Shown here: piece by piece, positions 7,422-13,245 of the stretch | How the letters are laid out: every line of letters starts with the position of its first letter | Numbering within the stretch: position 1 is the stretch's first letter | Source: JAENWH01 sp038248745 | GTDB taxonomy: Bacteria; Bacillota; Clostridia; Peptostreptococcales; Anaerovoracaceae | Assembly (NCBI GenBank): GCA_038248745.1 | Contig: JBBRXC010000035.1 | Span: forward strand, 1 to 13,843 | DNA: 13,843 nucleotides | Reading direction: 5' to 3' | Program-made: the position numbers and the translations under genes | Notes under the pieces: generated by a model | Database searches by the model: none | The model's input: the letters and a program-made list of their open reading frames with translations, nothing else | Told to the model about the DNA's origin: nothing

Positions 7422-7552
7422 CTTTTCGAATAAACAAACTAATAATGAAACTTTCTGACAAATAATATATCTATAGCAAACTTGTTATTATTTCCATCCA
7501 AATTCTTTCACTTATGCCATATTCCCAACAAAGCAGAATAGTTTTCAATCTC

Positions 7553-7596
7553 AAAAACAATAAAAAGTCTCAATATCGAGACTTTTTATTGTTTTT
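7553..7596 (-). terminator. Intrinsic terminator after the CofE-like gene
   Basis: A 19-bp perfect stem (7553-7571 with 7578-7596) has a six-base loop AATATC. The inner arm AAAAAGTCTC and outer A/T arms provide T-rich tails in both directions. It lies 24 bases after the stop of the minus-strand CofE-like gene. Confidence 0.9.
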
Positions 7597-7620
7597 GTTA
7601 TTTGGCTTCATTTTCCTTTT

Positions 7621-8820
7621 TTATTTTGTATAATTATCGAAATATCCTTGGATATAAACGATAGGCGTTCCTTTATCGCCGCTGCCCGACGTCAAGTCGC
7701 AGAGAGAACCAATTAAATCCGTCAATCTTCTGGGTGTTGTTCCCTGGGCCACCATTGAGTCTCCTAAATTAGCCTCTTTATTGGCTATGTAGTCTTTAAT
7801 GGCGCATTTCAGCTCTTCACCCCTTAATGCGCCAAAGTCATTGTCTGCAAGGTATTTCAGCTTCACTTCATTTGGTGTTCCCTCAAGCCCTTTTGTATAT
7901 CCTGGAGAAACAACAGGATCAGCCAGTTCCCAAATTTTCCCCACAGGATCTTTAAACGCGCCATCCCCATAAACCATTACTTCTATCTTTTTGCCTGTTT
8001 TGTTTTCTATTTCTTTTTGTATTTCAGCAGTAAATTCCATACAATCATTTGGGAAAAGCTTAATCATATCTTCCGTTGCCTTATTTGATCCAAGCAGACC
8101 ATATTGTGAATTATAGCCGCTTCCGCCAACACTTTCTGTTAATATATCATCCATTCCCAGCACTATTTCCGCTCCCGCTTCACGTAGCAGCCGCTTTGTT
8201 CTGAATCGTGTATGAATATCACAAGTTAATATTTTTTTTGTGTATTTCAGAATCTCATGAGGATGATTTGCAAATATAATCTCAGCTTCTGCGCCCACTT
8301 CCTCAATAATACATTTATAATAATTTACATAGTCTACGCCTGTAAATGTATGTTTTGATCTCCCAAATAGCTCCTCAAATTGTGCTTGAGTCAGTACCTC
8401 CTTACATGGGTCTATCCCTTTTTCATCAAGCAACTCAATATCTAAAAGCTGATTTCCAACTTCATCACTTGGATAGCTTAACATCAATACAACTTTTTTG
8501 GCACCTTTTGCTATTCCTCTCAGGCAAACAGCAAATCTATTCCTGCTAAGTATTGGAAAGATCACCCCTATCGTCTCTCCACCCAACTTGGCCTTAATAT
8601 CCTGCGCCAACTGTTCTGTTGTAACATAATTGCCTTGTGCTCGCGCAACAATCGATTCGGTAACAGCAAGAATATCCTTGTTTTTTACATTGAATTCTCC
8701 AGATTTGGCCGCATTAATCACAACATCCACAACTATTTTTTTCAGATTATCTCCCTCTGAAATAATTGGTGCCCTAAGACCTCTTACTACAGTTCCTGTC
8801 AATCTTTCTAATTTTTCCAT
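7621..8820 (-). CDS. CofE-like protein (coenzyme F420-0:L-glutamate ligase family)
   Basis: This 399-residue protein has an N-terminal region like CofE/FbiB (PF01996): ISEGDNLKKIVVDVV (20-34), then NKDILAVTESIVARAQGNY (47-65), which matches the conserved 'DGDVLVVTSKVVSKAEGR' stretch. CofE adds glutamate to F420-0 with GTP. Other visible blocks are IFPILSRNRFAVCLRGIAKG (87-106), FANHPHEILKY (183-193), GMDDILTESVGGSGYNSQYG (222-241) and VYGDGAFKDP (283-292). It is longer than the archaeal enzyme (about 250 residues); a 390-400 residue form is widespread in Firmicutes that do not make F420. No other F420 gene is present here. An ATP/GTP-driven amide ligase of unknown substrate is therefore a better description than F420 synthesis. 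It is a single-gene unit with its own promoter and terminator; AAAGGA is 12 bases upstream of the ATG. Confidence 0.8.
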   Translation of the reverse strand: MEKLERLTGTVVRGLRAPIISEGDNLKKIVVDVVINAAKSGEFNVKNKDILAVTESIVARAQGNYVTTEQLAQDIKAKLGGETIGVIFPILSRNRFAVCLRGIAKGAKKVVLMLSYPSDEVGNQLLDIELLDEKGIDPCKEVLTQAQFEELFGRSKHTFTGVDYVNYYKCIIEEVGAEAEIIFANHPHEILKYTKKILTCDIHTRFRTKRLLREAGAEIVLGMDDILTESVGGSGYNSQYGLLGSNKATEDMIKLFPNDCMEFTAEIQKEIENKTGKKIEVMVYGDGAFKDPVGKIWELADPVVSPGYTKGLEGTPNEVKLKYLADNDFGALRGEELKCAIKDYIANKEANLGDSMVAQGTTPRRLTDLIGSLCDLTSGSGDKGTPIVYIQGYFDNYTK

Positions 8821-8860
8821 TCTTTTCTTTTTCCTTTCGTCTGTTGCTAAATATTCAATT

Positions 8861-8869
8861 ATTATATCA
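8861..8869 (-). promoter_or_regulatory. Promoter of the CofE-like gene (extended -10)
   Basis: On the minus strand TGA-TATAAT forms an extended -10 about 41 bases before the ATG at 8820. No good -35 is seen. It is divergent from the yjjP-feoB operon promoters. Confidence 0.6.
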
Positions 8870-8951
8870 CAACTCTTTTATTTGTGTTTGTGTTTATTTT
8901 AATTTTGCCTAAATATGCCTATTTCTGCCCTTACTATCCCTTCACCACCCC

Positions 8952-8989
8952 TGTCTCGTATTTGAGACAATGGCTACCTTGCTTATAAT
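8952..8989 (+). promoter_or_regulatory. Upstream promoter of the yjjP-feoB operon with overlapping inverted repeat
   Basis: TTGAGA (8962-8967, five of six matches) and TATAAT (8984-8989) are 16 bases apart, a good sigma-A promoter on the plus strand. An inverted repeat TGTCTC-N6-GAGACA (8952-8969) covers the -35, a place where a bound repressor would shut the promoter. The leader to the first ATG would be about 100 bases. Confidence 0.5.
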
Positions 8990-9017
8990 TATAAATCTCC
9001 CTTTTCATATTTATTAT

Positions 9018-9046
9018 TCCACAACTATTTTTTTTCGTAGTATAAT
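9018..9046 (+). promoter_or_regulatory. Proximal promoter of the yjjP-feoB operon
   Basis: TCCACA (9018-9023, four of six matches) and TATAAT (9041-9046) have the ideal 17-base spacing, about 50 bases before the first ATG. A 10-base palindrome GCCATATGGC (9075-9084) sits directly upstream of the AGAGG ribosome site (9086-9090). No clear Fur box is seen in the 8821-9095 gap. Confidence 0.55.
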
Positions 9047-9095
9047 ATAATTAAGTTTTAGCAAAATTTAATCAGCCATATGGCCAGAGGTTTTT

Positions 9096-9878
9096 ATGAA
9101 TAAAGAATATCAAAAAAAAATACTGATTCTCGCCCTGTATGCAGGAGAAATCATGATGAAAAGCGGTGCCGAAATATATAGGGTGGAAGATACCATTGTC
9201 AGAATATGCAAAGCCTGCAAAATTCCTTACGTGGAATGCTTTGCAACAGGAACCGGTATATTTCTTTCCTTAGATACTGGGCGACCTGATGATGATATGT
9301 ATACTTTTCTAAAACGAATTGACAGCACTTCAATCGATCTTTGGAAGATCTCTGAAATCAACAGTTTTTCCCGAGAATTCTCTACAACCGATTTATCTGT
9401 TGAGAAAGGATTAGAATTATTAAAAAAAATCGACGCCAAAAAAACCTATCGTCTGCCGGTAAAATTTCTCGGCGCATGTTTAATTGGCTCATCCTTTTGC
9501 TTAATGTTTGGAGGAGGAATTGTCGATTGCATCGGGGCCTTGTTTGCTGTTGCGGCGGCTTATTTTCTTTCCTTTATTATTGATAAGCTTAAATTCAACA
9601 ACTTTATCAAAATTTTCTTAAGTTGTGCGTTTTCCACTTCTATTGCGTTGCTTTTGAACTTTACAGGATTAACTTCTTTCATTGGCCCGATAATAATAGG
9701 TTCTGTCACCATTTTTCTTCCCGGTGTTGCCATCACAAATTCAGCCCGGGATTTACTGTCAGGCGAAATGCTTGCGGGCATTGCACGGGGAACAGAAGCA
9801 ATTATTTCGGCCGTTGCCATTGCCAGTGGGGTTGGCTTAATTCTTCAGCTTTGGCAAGTCCTGGGAGGTGTCCTATGA
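9096..9878 (+). CDS. ThrE/YjjP-family exporter, large subunit (DUF1212)
   Basis: This 260-residue membrane protein matches the N-terminal part of the ThrE family (PF06738), which in E. coli is the separate protein YjjP (256 residues). The cytoplasmic N-terminal domain (about 1-120) has the conserved MMKSGAEIYRVEDTIVRICKA (20-40) and FATGTGIFLSL (49-59) blocks. After it come about four to five hydrophobic helices (122-258), including GPIIIGSVTIFLPGVAITNSARDL around 195-218. E. coli YjjP with YjjB is reported to export succinate, and corynebacterial ThrE exports threonine and serine; the substrate here is unknown. AGAGG lies five bases before the ATG. The stop overlaps the next gene as ATGA, so the two halves are translated together. 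It is first in an operon that continues into feoA and feoB. Confidence 0.87.
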   Translation: MNKEYQKKILILALYAGEIMMKSGAEIYRVEDTIVRICKACKIPYVECFATGTGIFLSLDTGRPDDDMYTFLKRIDSTSIDLWKISEINSFSREFSTTDLSVEKGLELLKKIDAKKTYRLPVKFLGACLIGSSFCLMFGGGIVDCIGALFAVAAAYFLSFIIDKLKFNNFIKIFLSCAFSTSIALLLNFTGLTSFIGPIIIGSVTIFLPGVAITNSARDLLSGEMLAGIARGTEAIISAVAIASGVGLILQLWQVLGGVL

Positions 9879-10339
9879 TAAATTATCCTTTATATCTTCA
9901 CTTTATTTTTTCATTAATCGGAACTCTCGGGTTTTGCATATTATTTCACGTACCACCCCGCCACATGGCGGCAGCTTCTATTGGCGGAGCGCTTGGCTGG
10001 GTTACCTTTGTATATCTGACCAGCAATGGTTCCTCTTCCATCGCCGCATGTTTTCTAGGGGCATGTGTTGTTTCAGCTCTTGCCGAGTTCTTTTCCAGAG
10101 CTGGCAAGGAGGCAACCACCCTCTTTATCATTCCCGGAATTATTCCTTTAGTCCCTGGCGCGCCTCTTTATTACACGATGAGAGGCCTTCTTGATAACGA
10201 TTTTGATGTAGCCGCAAGATTAGGGTCGGAAGCATTATTCATGGCAGGAAGCATCGCTATAGCTTTATTACTCGTTGCCTCCCTCACACGTATTATAATG
10301 GTGATCACCGGTGGATTTCAAACAAAGGTGAAGACATGA
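9875..10339 (+). CDS. ThrE/YjjB-family exporter, small subunit
   Basis: This 154-residue membrane protein of the ThrE_2 type (PF12821) has the same size as E. coli YjjB (157). About four to five helices are visible: LHFIFSLIGTLGFCILF (8-24), MAAASIGGALGWVTFVYL, IAACFLGACVVSALAEFFS, ATTLFIIPGIIPLVPGAPLYY (the conserved 'PGxxPLVPG' region) and ALFMAGSIAIALLLVASL. The start is the ATG at 9875, with GGGAGG upstream and a four-base overlap with the previous stop. The frame stays open further upstream, but that part only overlaps the larger subunit in another frame. It should form one transporter with that subunit. It in turn overlaps feoA by four bases. The two-gene layout is normal for this family and is not a broken ThrE. 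Confidence 0.88.
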   Translation: MINYPLYLHFIFSLIGTLGFCILFHVPPRHMAAASIGGALGWVTFVYLTSNGSSSIAACFLGACVVSALAEFFSRAGKEATTLFIIPGIIPLVPGAPLYYTMRGLLDNDFDVAARLGSEALFMAGSIAIALLLVASLTRIIMVITGGFQTKVKT

Positions 10340-10566
10340 CATTAGATAATCTGAAAGTCGGTCAGCAGGGGAAAATAATGAAAATTGGTGGCCAGGGCGC
10401 CATTAGGCGAAGGCTTTTAGATCTGGGTCTTACACCGAACACTATAATTAAAATAGCAAAAATTGCTCCTTTGGGGGATCCTATATTAGTTAATCTTCGT
10501 GGTTACCACCTTACCTTAAGAAAAGAAGAAGCGAGGCATATTCACGTGGAAAGGATTACTGAATAG
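10336..10566 (+). CDS. feoA: Ferrous iron transport protein A
   Basis: FeoA is a small cytoplasmic SH3-like protein needed for FeoB-driven ferrous iron uptake. The product is 76 residues, as usual. The family pattern is clear: LDNLKVGQQGKIMKIGGQG, then IRRRLLDLGLTPNTIIKIAK, GDPILVNLRGYHLTLRKEEA and the terminal HIHVERI. AAAGGTG precedes the ATG, which overlaps the upstream membrane protein stop as ATGA. feoB follows after one base. No promoter fits between the genes, so FeoA is made from the yjjP-like promoter. This ties iron uptake, or whatever this FeoB does, to the ThrE-type exporter. Confidence 0.95.
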   Translation: MTLDNLKVGQQGKIMKIGGQGAIRRRLLDLGLTPNTIIKIAKIAPLGDPILVNLRGYHLTLRKEEARHIHVERITE

Positions 10567-10567
10567 C

Positions 10568-12586
10568 ATGAATATAAATATTGCATTAATAGGAAATCCA
10601 AGCGTTGGTTTAACCACCTTATTCAACCAGATGACGGACGGTATACAACATACCGGGATTTTCTCAACCGAGGAGAATAAAACCAAAGAAGGCCCTGTTA
10701 AGGGGCATAAAGGCGTCAATGTTATAGAACTGCCAGGGACTTATTCCTTATCGGCTTATACGGTAGACGATCTTTCAACGAGAGATATTTTATTACATGG
10801 CAAGCCTGATGTACTGGTAAATATATTGGATGCCACCAGTTTAGAGAGAAATCTGTATTTAACACTCCAGCTAATGGAGCTTGAAATTCCAATGGTTTTA
10901 GCCTTCAATATGATGGACGAGGTCCGAAAAAACGAAATTTCCATTGATCTTCAGGCCATCTCTGATCTCTTGACAGTTCCCGTTATCCCAATTTCTGCAA
11001 GTAAAAATCAAGGCATCCATGATTTGATAGATTATGCCATAGAAACTGGTCGTAGCAGAAACATACCCAGCAAAATAGATTTTTGCACAGGTCATATACA
11101 CACGGCAATTCACGCTATTTCTCATTTAATTGAAAACGAAGCAGCAGAGGCCAACCTTCCTTTAAGATTTGCAACAACCAAAGTGGTGGAAGGGGATCAG
11201 GTTATAATAGAAGCATTGAAGATTCAAGCCCCGGAACTAGATATTATTGGTCATATCATCGAAGACATGGAAAAGCACTTGGAGACAGACCGTGAAGCCG
11301 CTATGGCTGATATGAGATATGCGTTTATAGACAAACTCCGAGCTAAAACAGTAAAAAATGAATCTCCAGAAACTTTGGAGCATATTCGTTCTGTCCGGAT
11401 TGATAAAATACTAACCCACAGAATTTTTGCCATTCCCATATTTTTAGGAATTATGTTTTTGGTTTTCTATTTAACCTTTGAATTAATCGGGAAATTTTTA
11501 AGGGACGTGCTTGCGCAGGGTATTGACTGGTCAATCCTGGAAATCGCGAAGTTACTTGTTTCAAGTGGCGCCAGCACCACTCTTCAGGCGCTGATTGTAG
11601 ATGGCATCTTAAATGGCATAGGTAGCGTACTTTCCTTCCTTCCAATAATAGCCGTACTTTTTTTCTTCCTTTCTATTCTGGAAGACAGCGGCTATATCCC
11701 AAGAGTCGCTTTTGTAATGGATAAGCTTCTTAGAAAAATAGGTCTTTCTGGGCGTTCCATTGTTCCCATGCTTATCGGGTTTGGTTGTTCTGTTCCCGCA
11801 ATTATGGCAACCCGCTCTTTACCAAGTAAAAGAGACCGCCAGTTAACCATGGCGCTCATACCTTTTATGTCCTGTAGCGCCAAGTTACCTATTTATGCTA
11901 TATTTACAGCTGCTTTTTTTTCAAAAAATCAAGGGTTGATTATGACAGGCATTTATGTGACTGGGATTGTCGTCGCAATCCTATGTGCATTGATTTTTAA
12001 ATTAACTATATACAAAGGAGATCCGGTTCCTTTTGTAATGGTTATTCCTTCTTACAGAGTTCCTTCAATGAAAAGTGTTGGCCTTCGAATGTGGGAAAAT
12101 GTAAGAGGATTTATTAAAAAAGCTTTTACGGTCATTTTACTGGCAACCATCATTATCTGGTTTCTTCAGAGCTTCGACTTTGGTTTAAACATGGTTTCAA
12201 GCAGCGAAGACAGCATCCTTGCTCTAATAGGAAGGGCCGCCGCGCCTATTTTTGCCCCCTTAGGCTTTGGGGACTGGCGTGCCGCAACCGCACTCATTAC
12301 CGGCTTGACAGCCAAAGAAGCCGTGGTAAGCACCATGGCAGTATTAGCCGGTGCATCAGGCACCGCTTCACTTGAATTAATGCTTGGCCAGATTTTTACA
12401 CCAATTTCCGCTTTTGCCTTCATGGTCTTTTCTCTTCTATATATGCCCTGCGTTGCAACACTTGCTACCATCAGAAGAGAACTCGGAGGTCTGAAATACG
12501 CTTTGGTGATTATGTTTTTCCAGACGACTGTTGCCTGGATTGTCGCCTTTATCATCTACCAAACCTTGACTTTTTTCTTCGGCTAA
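10568..12586 (+). CDS. feoB: FeoB-family ferrous iron transporter with a degenerate G domain
   Basis: FeoB imports Fe(II) across the inner membrane. The 672-residue product has an N-terminal G domain (about 1-160), a helical GDI-like linker (170-270) and a membrane part (285-670). The gate motifs are intact: GFGCSVPAIMATR (404-416, Cys407), PFMSCSAKLPIY (432-443, Cys436) and TAKEAVVSTMAVL (581-593). The G domain is abnormal. G1 reads GNPSVGLTT (9-17), so the P-loop lysine is Leu15. In the G2 region, aligned on QHxG (27-30), the usual VT is EE (35-36). G3 is ELPG (54-57) instead of DLPG. G4 NMMD (114-117) and G5 SAS (143-145) remain. Weak or no nucleotide hydrolysis is the inference. There is no frameshift, and the reading frame is open throughout. 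The gene is last in the yjjP-feoA operon and faces atpC. A second, normal FeoB elsewhere in the genome is plausible. Confidence 0.93.
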   Translation: MNINIALIGNPSVGLTTLFNQMTDGIQHTGIFSTEENKTKEGPVKGHKGVNVIELPGTYSLSAYTVDDLSTRDILLHGKPDVLVNILDATSLERNLYLTLQLMELEIPMVLAFNMMDEVRKNEISIDLQAISDLLTVPVIPISASKNQGIHDLIDYAIETGRSRNIPSKIDFCTGHIHTAIHAISHLIENEAAEANLPLRFATTKVVEGDQVIIEALKIQAPELDIIGHIIEDMEKHLETDREAAMADMRYAFIDKLRAKTVKNESPETLEHIRSVRIDKILTHRIFAIPIFLGIMFLVFYLTFELIGKFLRDVLAQGIDWSILEIAKLLVSSGASTTLQALIVDGILNGIGSVLSFLPIIAVLFFFLSILEDSGYIPRVAFVMDKLLRKIGLSGRSIVPMLIGFGCSVPAIMATRSLPSKRDRQLTMALIPFMSCSAKLPIYAIFTAAFFSKNQGLIMTGIYVTGIVVAILCALIFKLTIYKGDPVPFVMVIPSYRVPSMKSVGLRMWENVRGFIKKAFTVILLATIIIWFLQSFDFGLNMVSSSEDSILALIGRAAAPIFAPLGFGDWRAATALITGLTAKEAVVSTMAVLAGASGTASLELMLGQIFTPISAFAFMVFSLLYMPCVATLATIRRELGGLKYALVIMFFQTTVAWIVAFIIYQTLTFFFG

Positions 12587-12606
12587 AGCCAACCCCTTTT
12601 ACACAA

Positions 12607-12669
12607 AACAACAACAACAATAGTAGTAGTAGTAGCAGTAGCAGCAGTTGCAGCAGTTGCAGCAGCAAT
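12607..12669. repeat. Trinucleotide tract after feoB
   Basis: Twenty-one consecutive triplets, nearly all of the form A-R-Y (AAC, AAT, AGT, AGC, with two TGC), begin 20 bases after the feoB stop. The first part is close to pure (AAC)4 then (AGT)4; the rest mixes AGC, AGT and TGC. In the feoB frame the tract reads as Thr-Val-Ala-rich residues followed by a basic end and a stop at 12707, but there is no start codon after the feoB stop. Another frame reads as Ser/Asn/Cys-rich. No gene can be supported. Confidence 0.8.
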
Positions 12670-12686
12670 CATCAAAGCCAAAAAAA

Positions 12687-12710
12687 GTTATCCACAGATT
12701 TGTGGATAAC
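12687..12710 (-). terminator. Hairpin of two inverted perfect DnaA boxes; terminator-like on the minus strand
   Basis: The arms GTTATCCACA (12687-12696) and TGTGGATAAC (12701-12710) form a 10-bp perfect stem with loop GATT. Each arm contains the exact DnaA box TTATCCACA, on opposite strands (12688-12696 and 12701-12709). On the minus strand the hairpin is followed by seven T, the form of an intrinsic terminator, and would catch transcripts that run past atpC. Whether it is a terminator, a DnaA-binding site or both cannot be told from sequence. Confidence 0.65.
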
Positions 12711-12751
12711 TAAATTTATAATTGAGTGATTGCAAAGGTTTCAAAAAGACC

Positions 12752-12814
12752 AAGCCCAATATCGGATGCCTATAGTGGGCTTGAAGCCCAATGTCGGATG
12801 CTTATAATGGGCTT
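12752..12814. terminator. Two tandem 31-base hairpin units, convergent feoB/atpC terminator
   Basis: Two 31-base units (12752-12782 and 12784-12814) differ at only three positions and are separated by one G. Each has arms AAGCCCA and TGGGCTT around a 17-base interior that contains TCGGATGC. On the plus strand unit 2 runs into TTTATTTTTT (12813-12822), a T tract for feoB transcripts. On the minus strand unit 1 is followed by GGTCTTTTTG, a T tract for atpC transcripts. Unit 2 touches the atpC stop codon. Confidence 0.75.
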
Positions 12815-13245
12815 TATTTTTTCCTTCTTGCCCCACCTTCGGAAACATTCATTCTGGTTATTGCTTTTGCTAAGGCTATTTTTGCAATCAACACATCATC
12901 TTTTTCTTCTTTTGTATGCGGCAGTTCAAGCCAATGTTCGGCTCGCTCTTTTTCATTCATTGCTTTCTGTTTGTCGATATCTTTAGACCATTCAGCGGCA
13001 TCTGTATAAATGATGATATAGTCTTTTACGTCAATATATCCCCTTGAAATTGCTGCGATTACATACTCTTTTGAACCAGCTTCCTGAATCCAAAGTTCTC
13101 CAACATCAAGCAGTTTGCATGCCCATGCATGATCCGCCATAAAACCCTCGTCACCAGATAACGTTCTGCAGATGACAAGTTCTACCTCTCCTTTATAAAA
13201 AAGCTTTGAAGGAGTTATGATCTCTAATAATACGCTTTTAGACAT
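12814..13245 (-). CDS. atpC: F1F0 ATP synthase epsilon subunit
   Basis: Epsilon is part of the central stalk of F1 and can inhibit ATP hydrolysis; it is on the cytoplasmic face of the membrane. The 143-residue product has the N-terminal beta-sandwich (LLEIITPSKLFYKGEVELV at 6-24, then GDEGFMADHAWACKLLDVGEL in place of the usual 'GELGILPGHAPLVTAL') and a C-terminal helical hairpin of charged residues (about 84-135). The conserved GHAP-type loop is altered to DHAW here, which may be a lineage trait. The ATG overlaps the end of atpD by eight bases (ATGTCTAA), so the subunits are coupled. It is the last gene of the atp operon, converging on feoB, with the tandem hairpins directly after its stop. 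Confidence 0.93.
   Translation of the reverse strand: MSKSVLLEIITPSKLFYKGEVELVICRTLSGDEGFMADHAWACKLLDVGELWIQEAGSKEYVIAAISRGYIDVKDYIIIYTDAAEWSKDIDKQKAMNEKERAEHWLELPHTKEEKDDVLIAKIALAKAITRMNVSEGGARRKK

Noticed and set aside
8821..9095. Fur box before the operon that contains feoAB
   Set aside because: Only generic A/T-rich sequence was found; no convincing 19-base palindrome of the GATAATGATAATCATTATC type.
9623..9874. Longer version of the YjjB-like protein starting at 9623
   Set aside because: The extra part lies inside the yjjP-like gene in another frame. The ATG at 9875 has a GGGAGG site and gives the family length.
9096..10339. ThrE gene broken by a frameshift into two pieces
   Set aside because: The family naturally occurs as two genes (YjjP/YjjB); sizes match and each piece has its own ribosome site and ATGA overlap.
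11451..12555. Minus-strand open frames inside feoB and similar frames inside other genes
   Set aside because: They overlap well-supported genes, have no family resemblance and lack ribosome sites.
12583..12672. Small minus-strand ORF (29 codons, Ala/Thr/Val-rich) across the trinucleotide tract, starting at the ATG at 12670-12672
   Set aside because: It is only the low-complexity tract read on the other strand, has no ribosome site, and overlaps the end of feoB.
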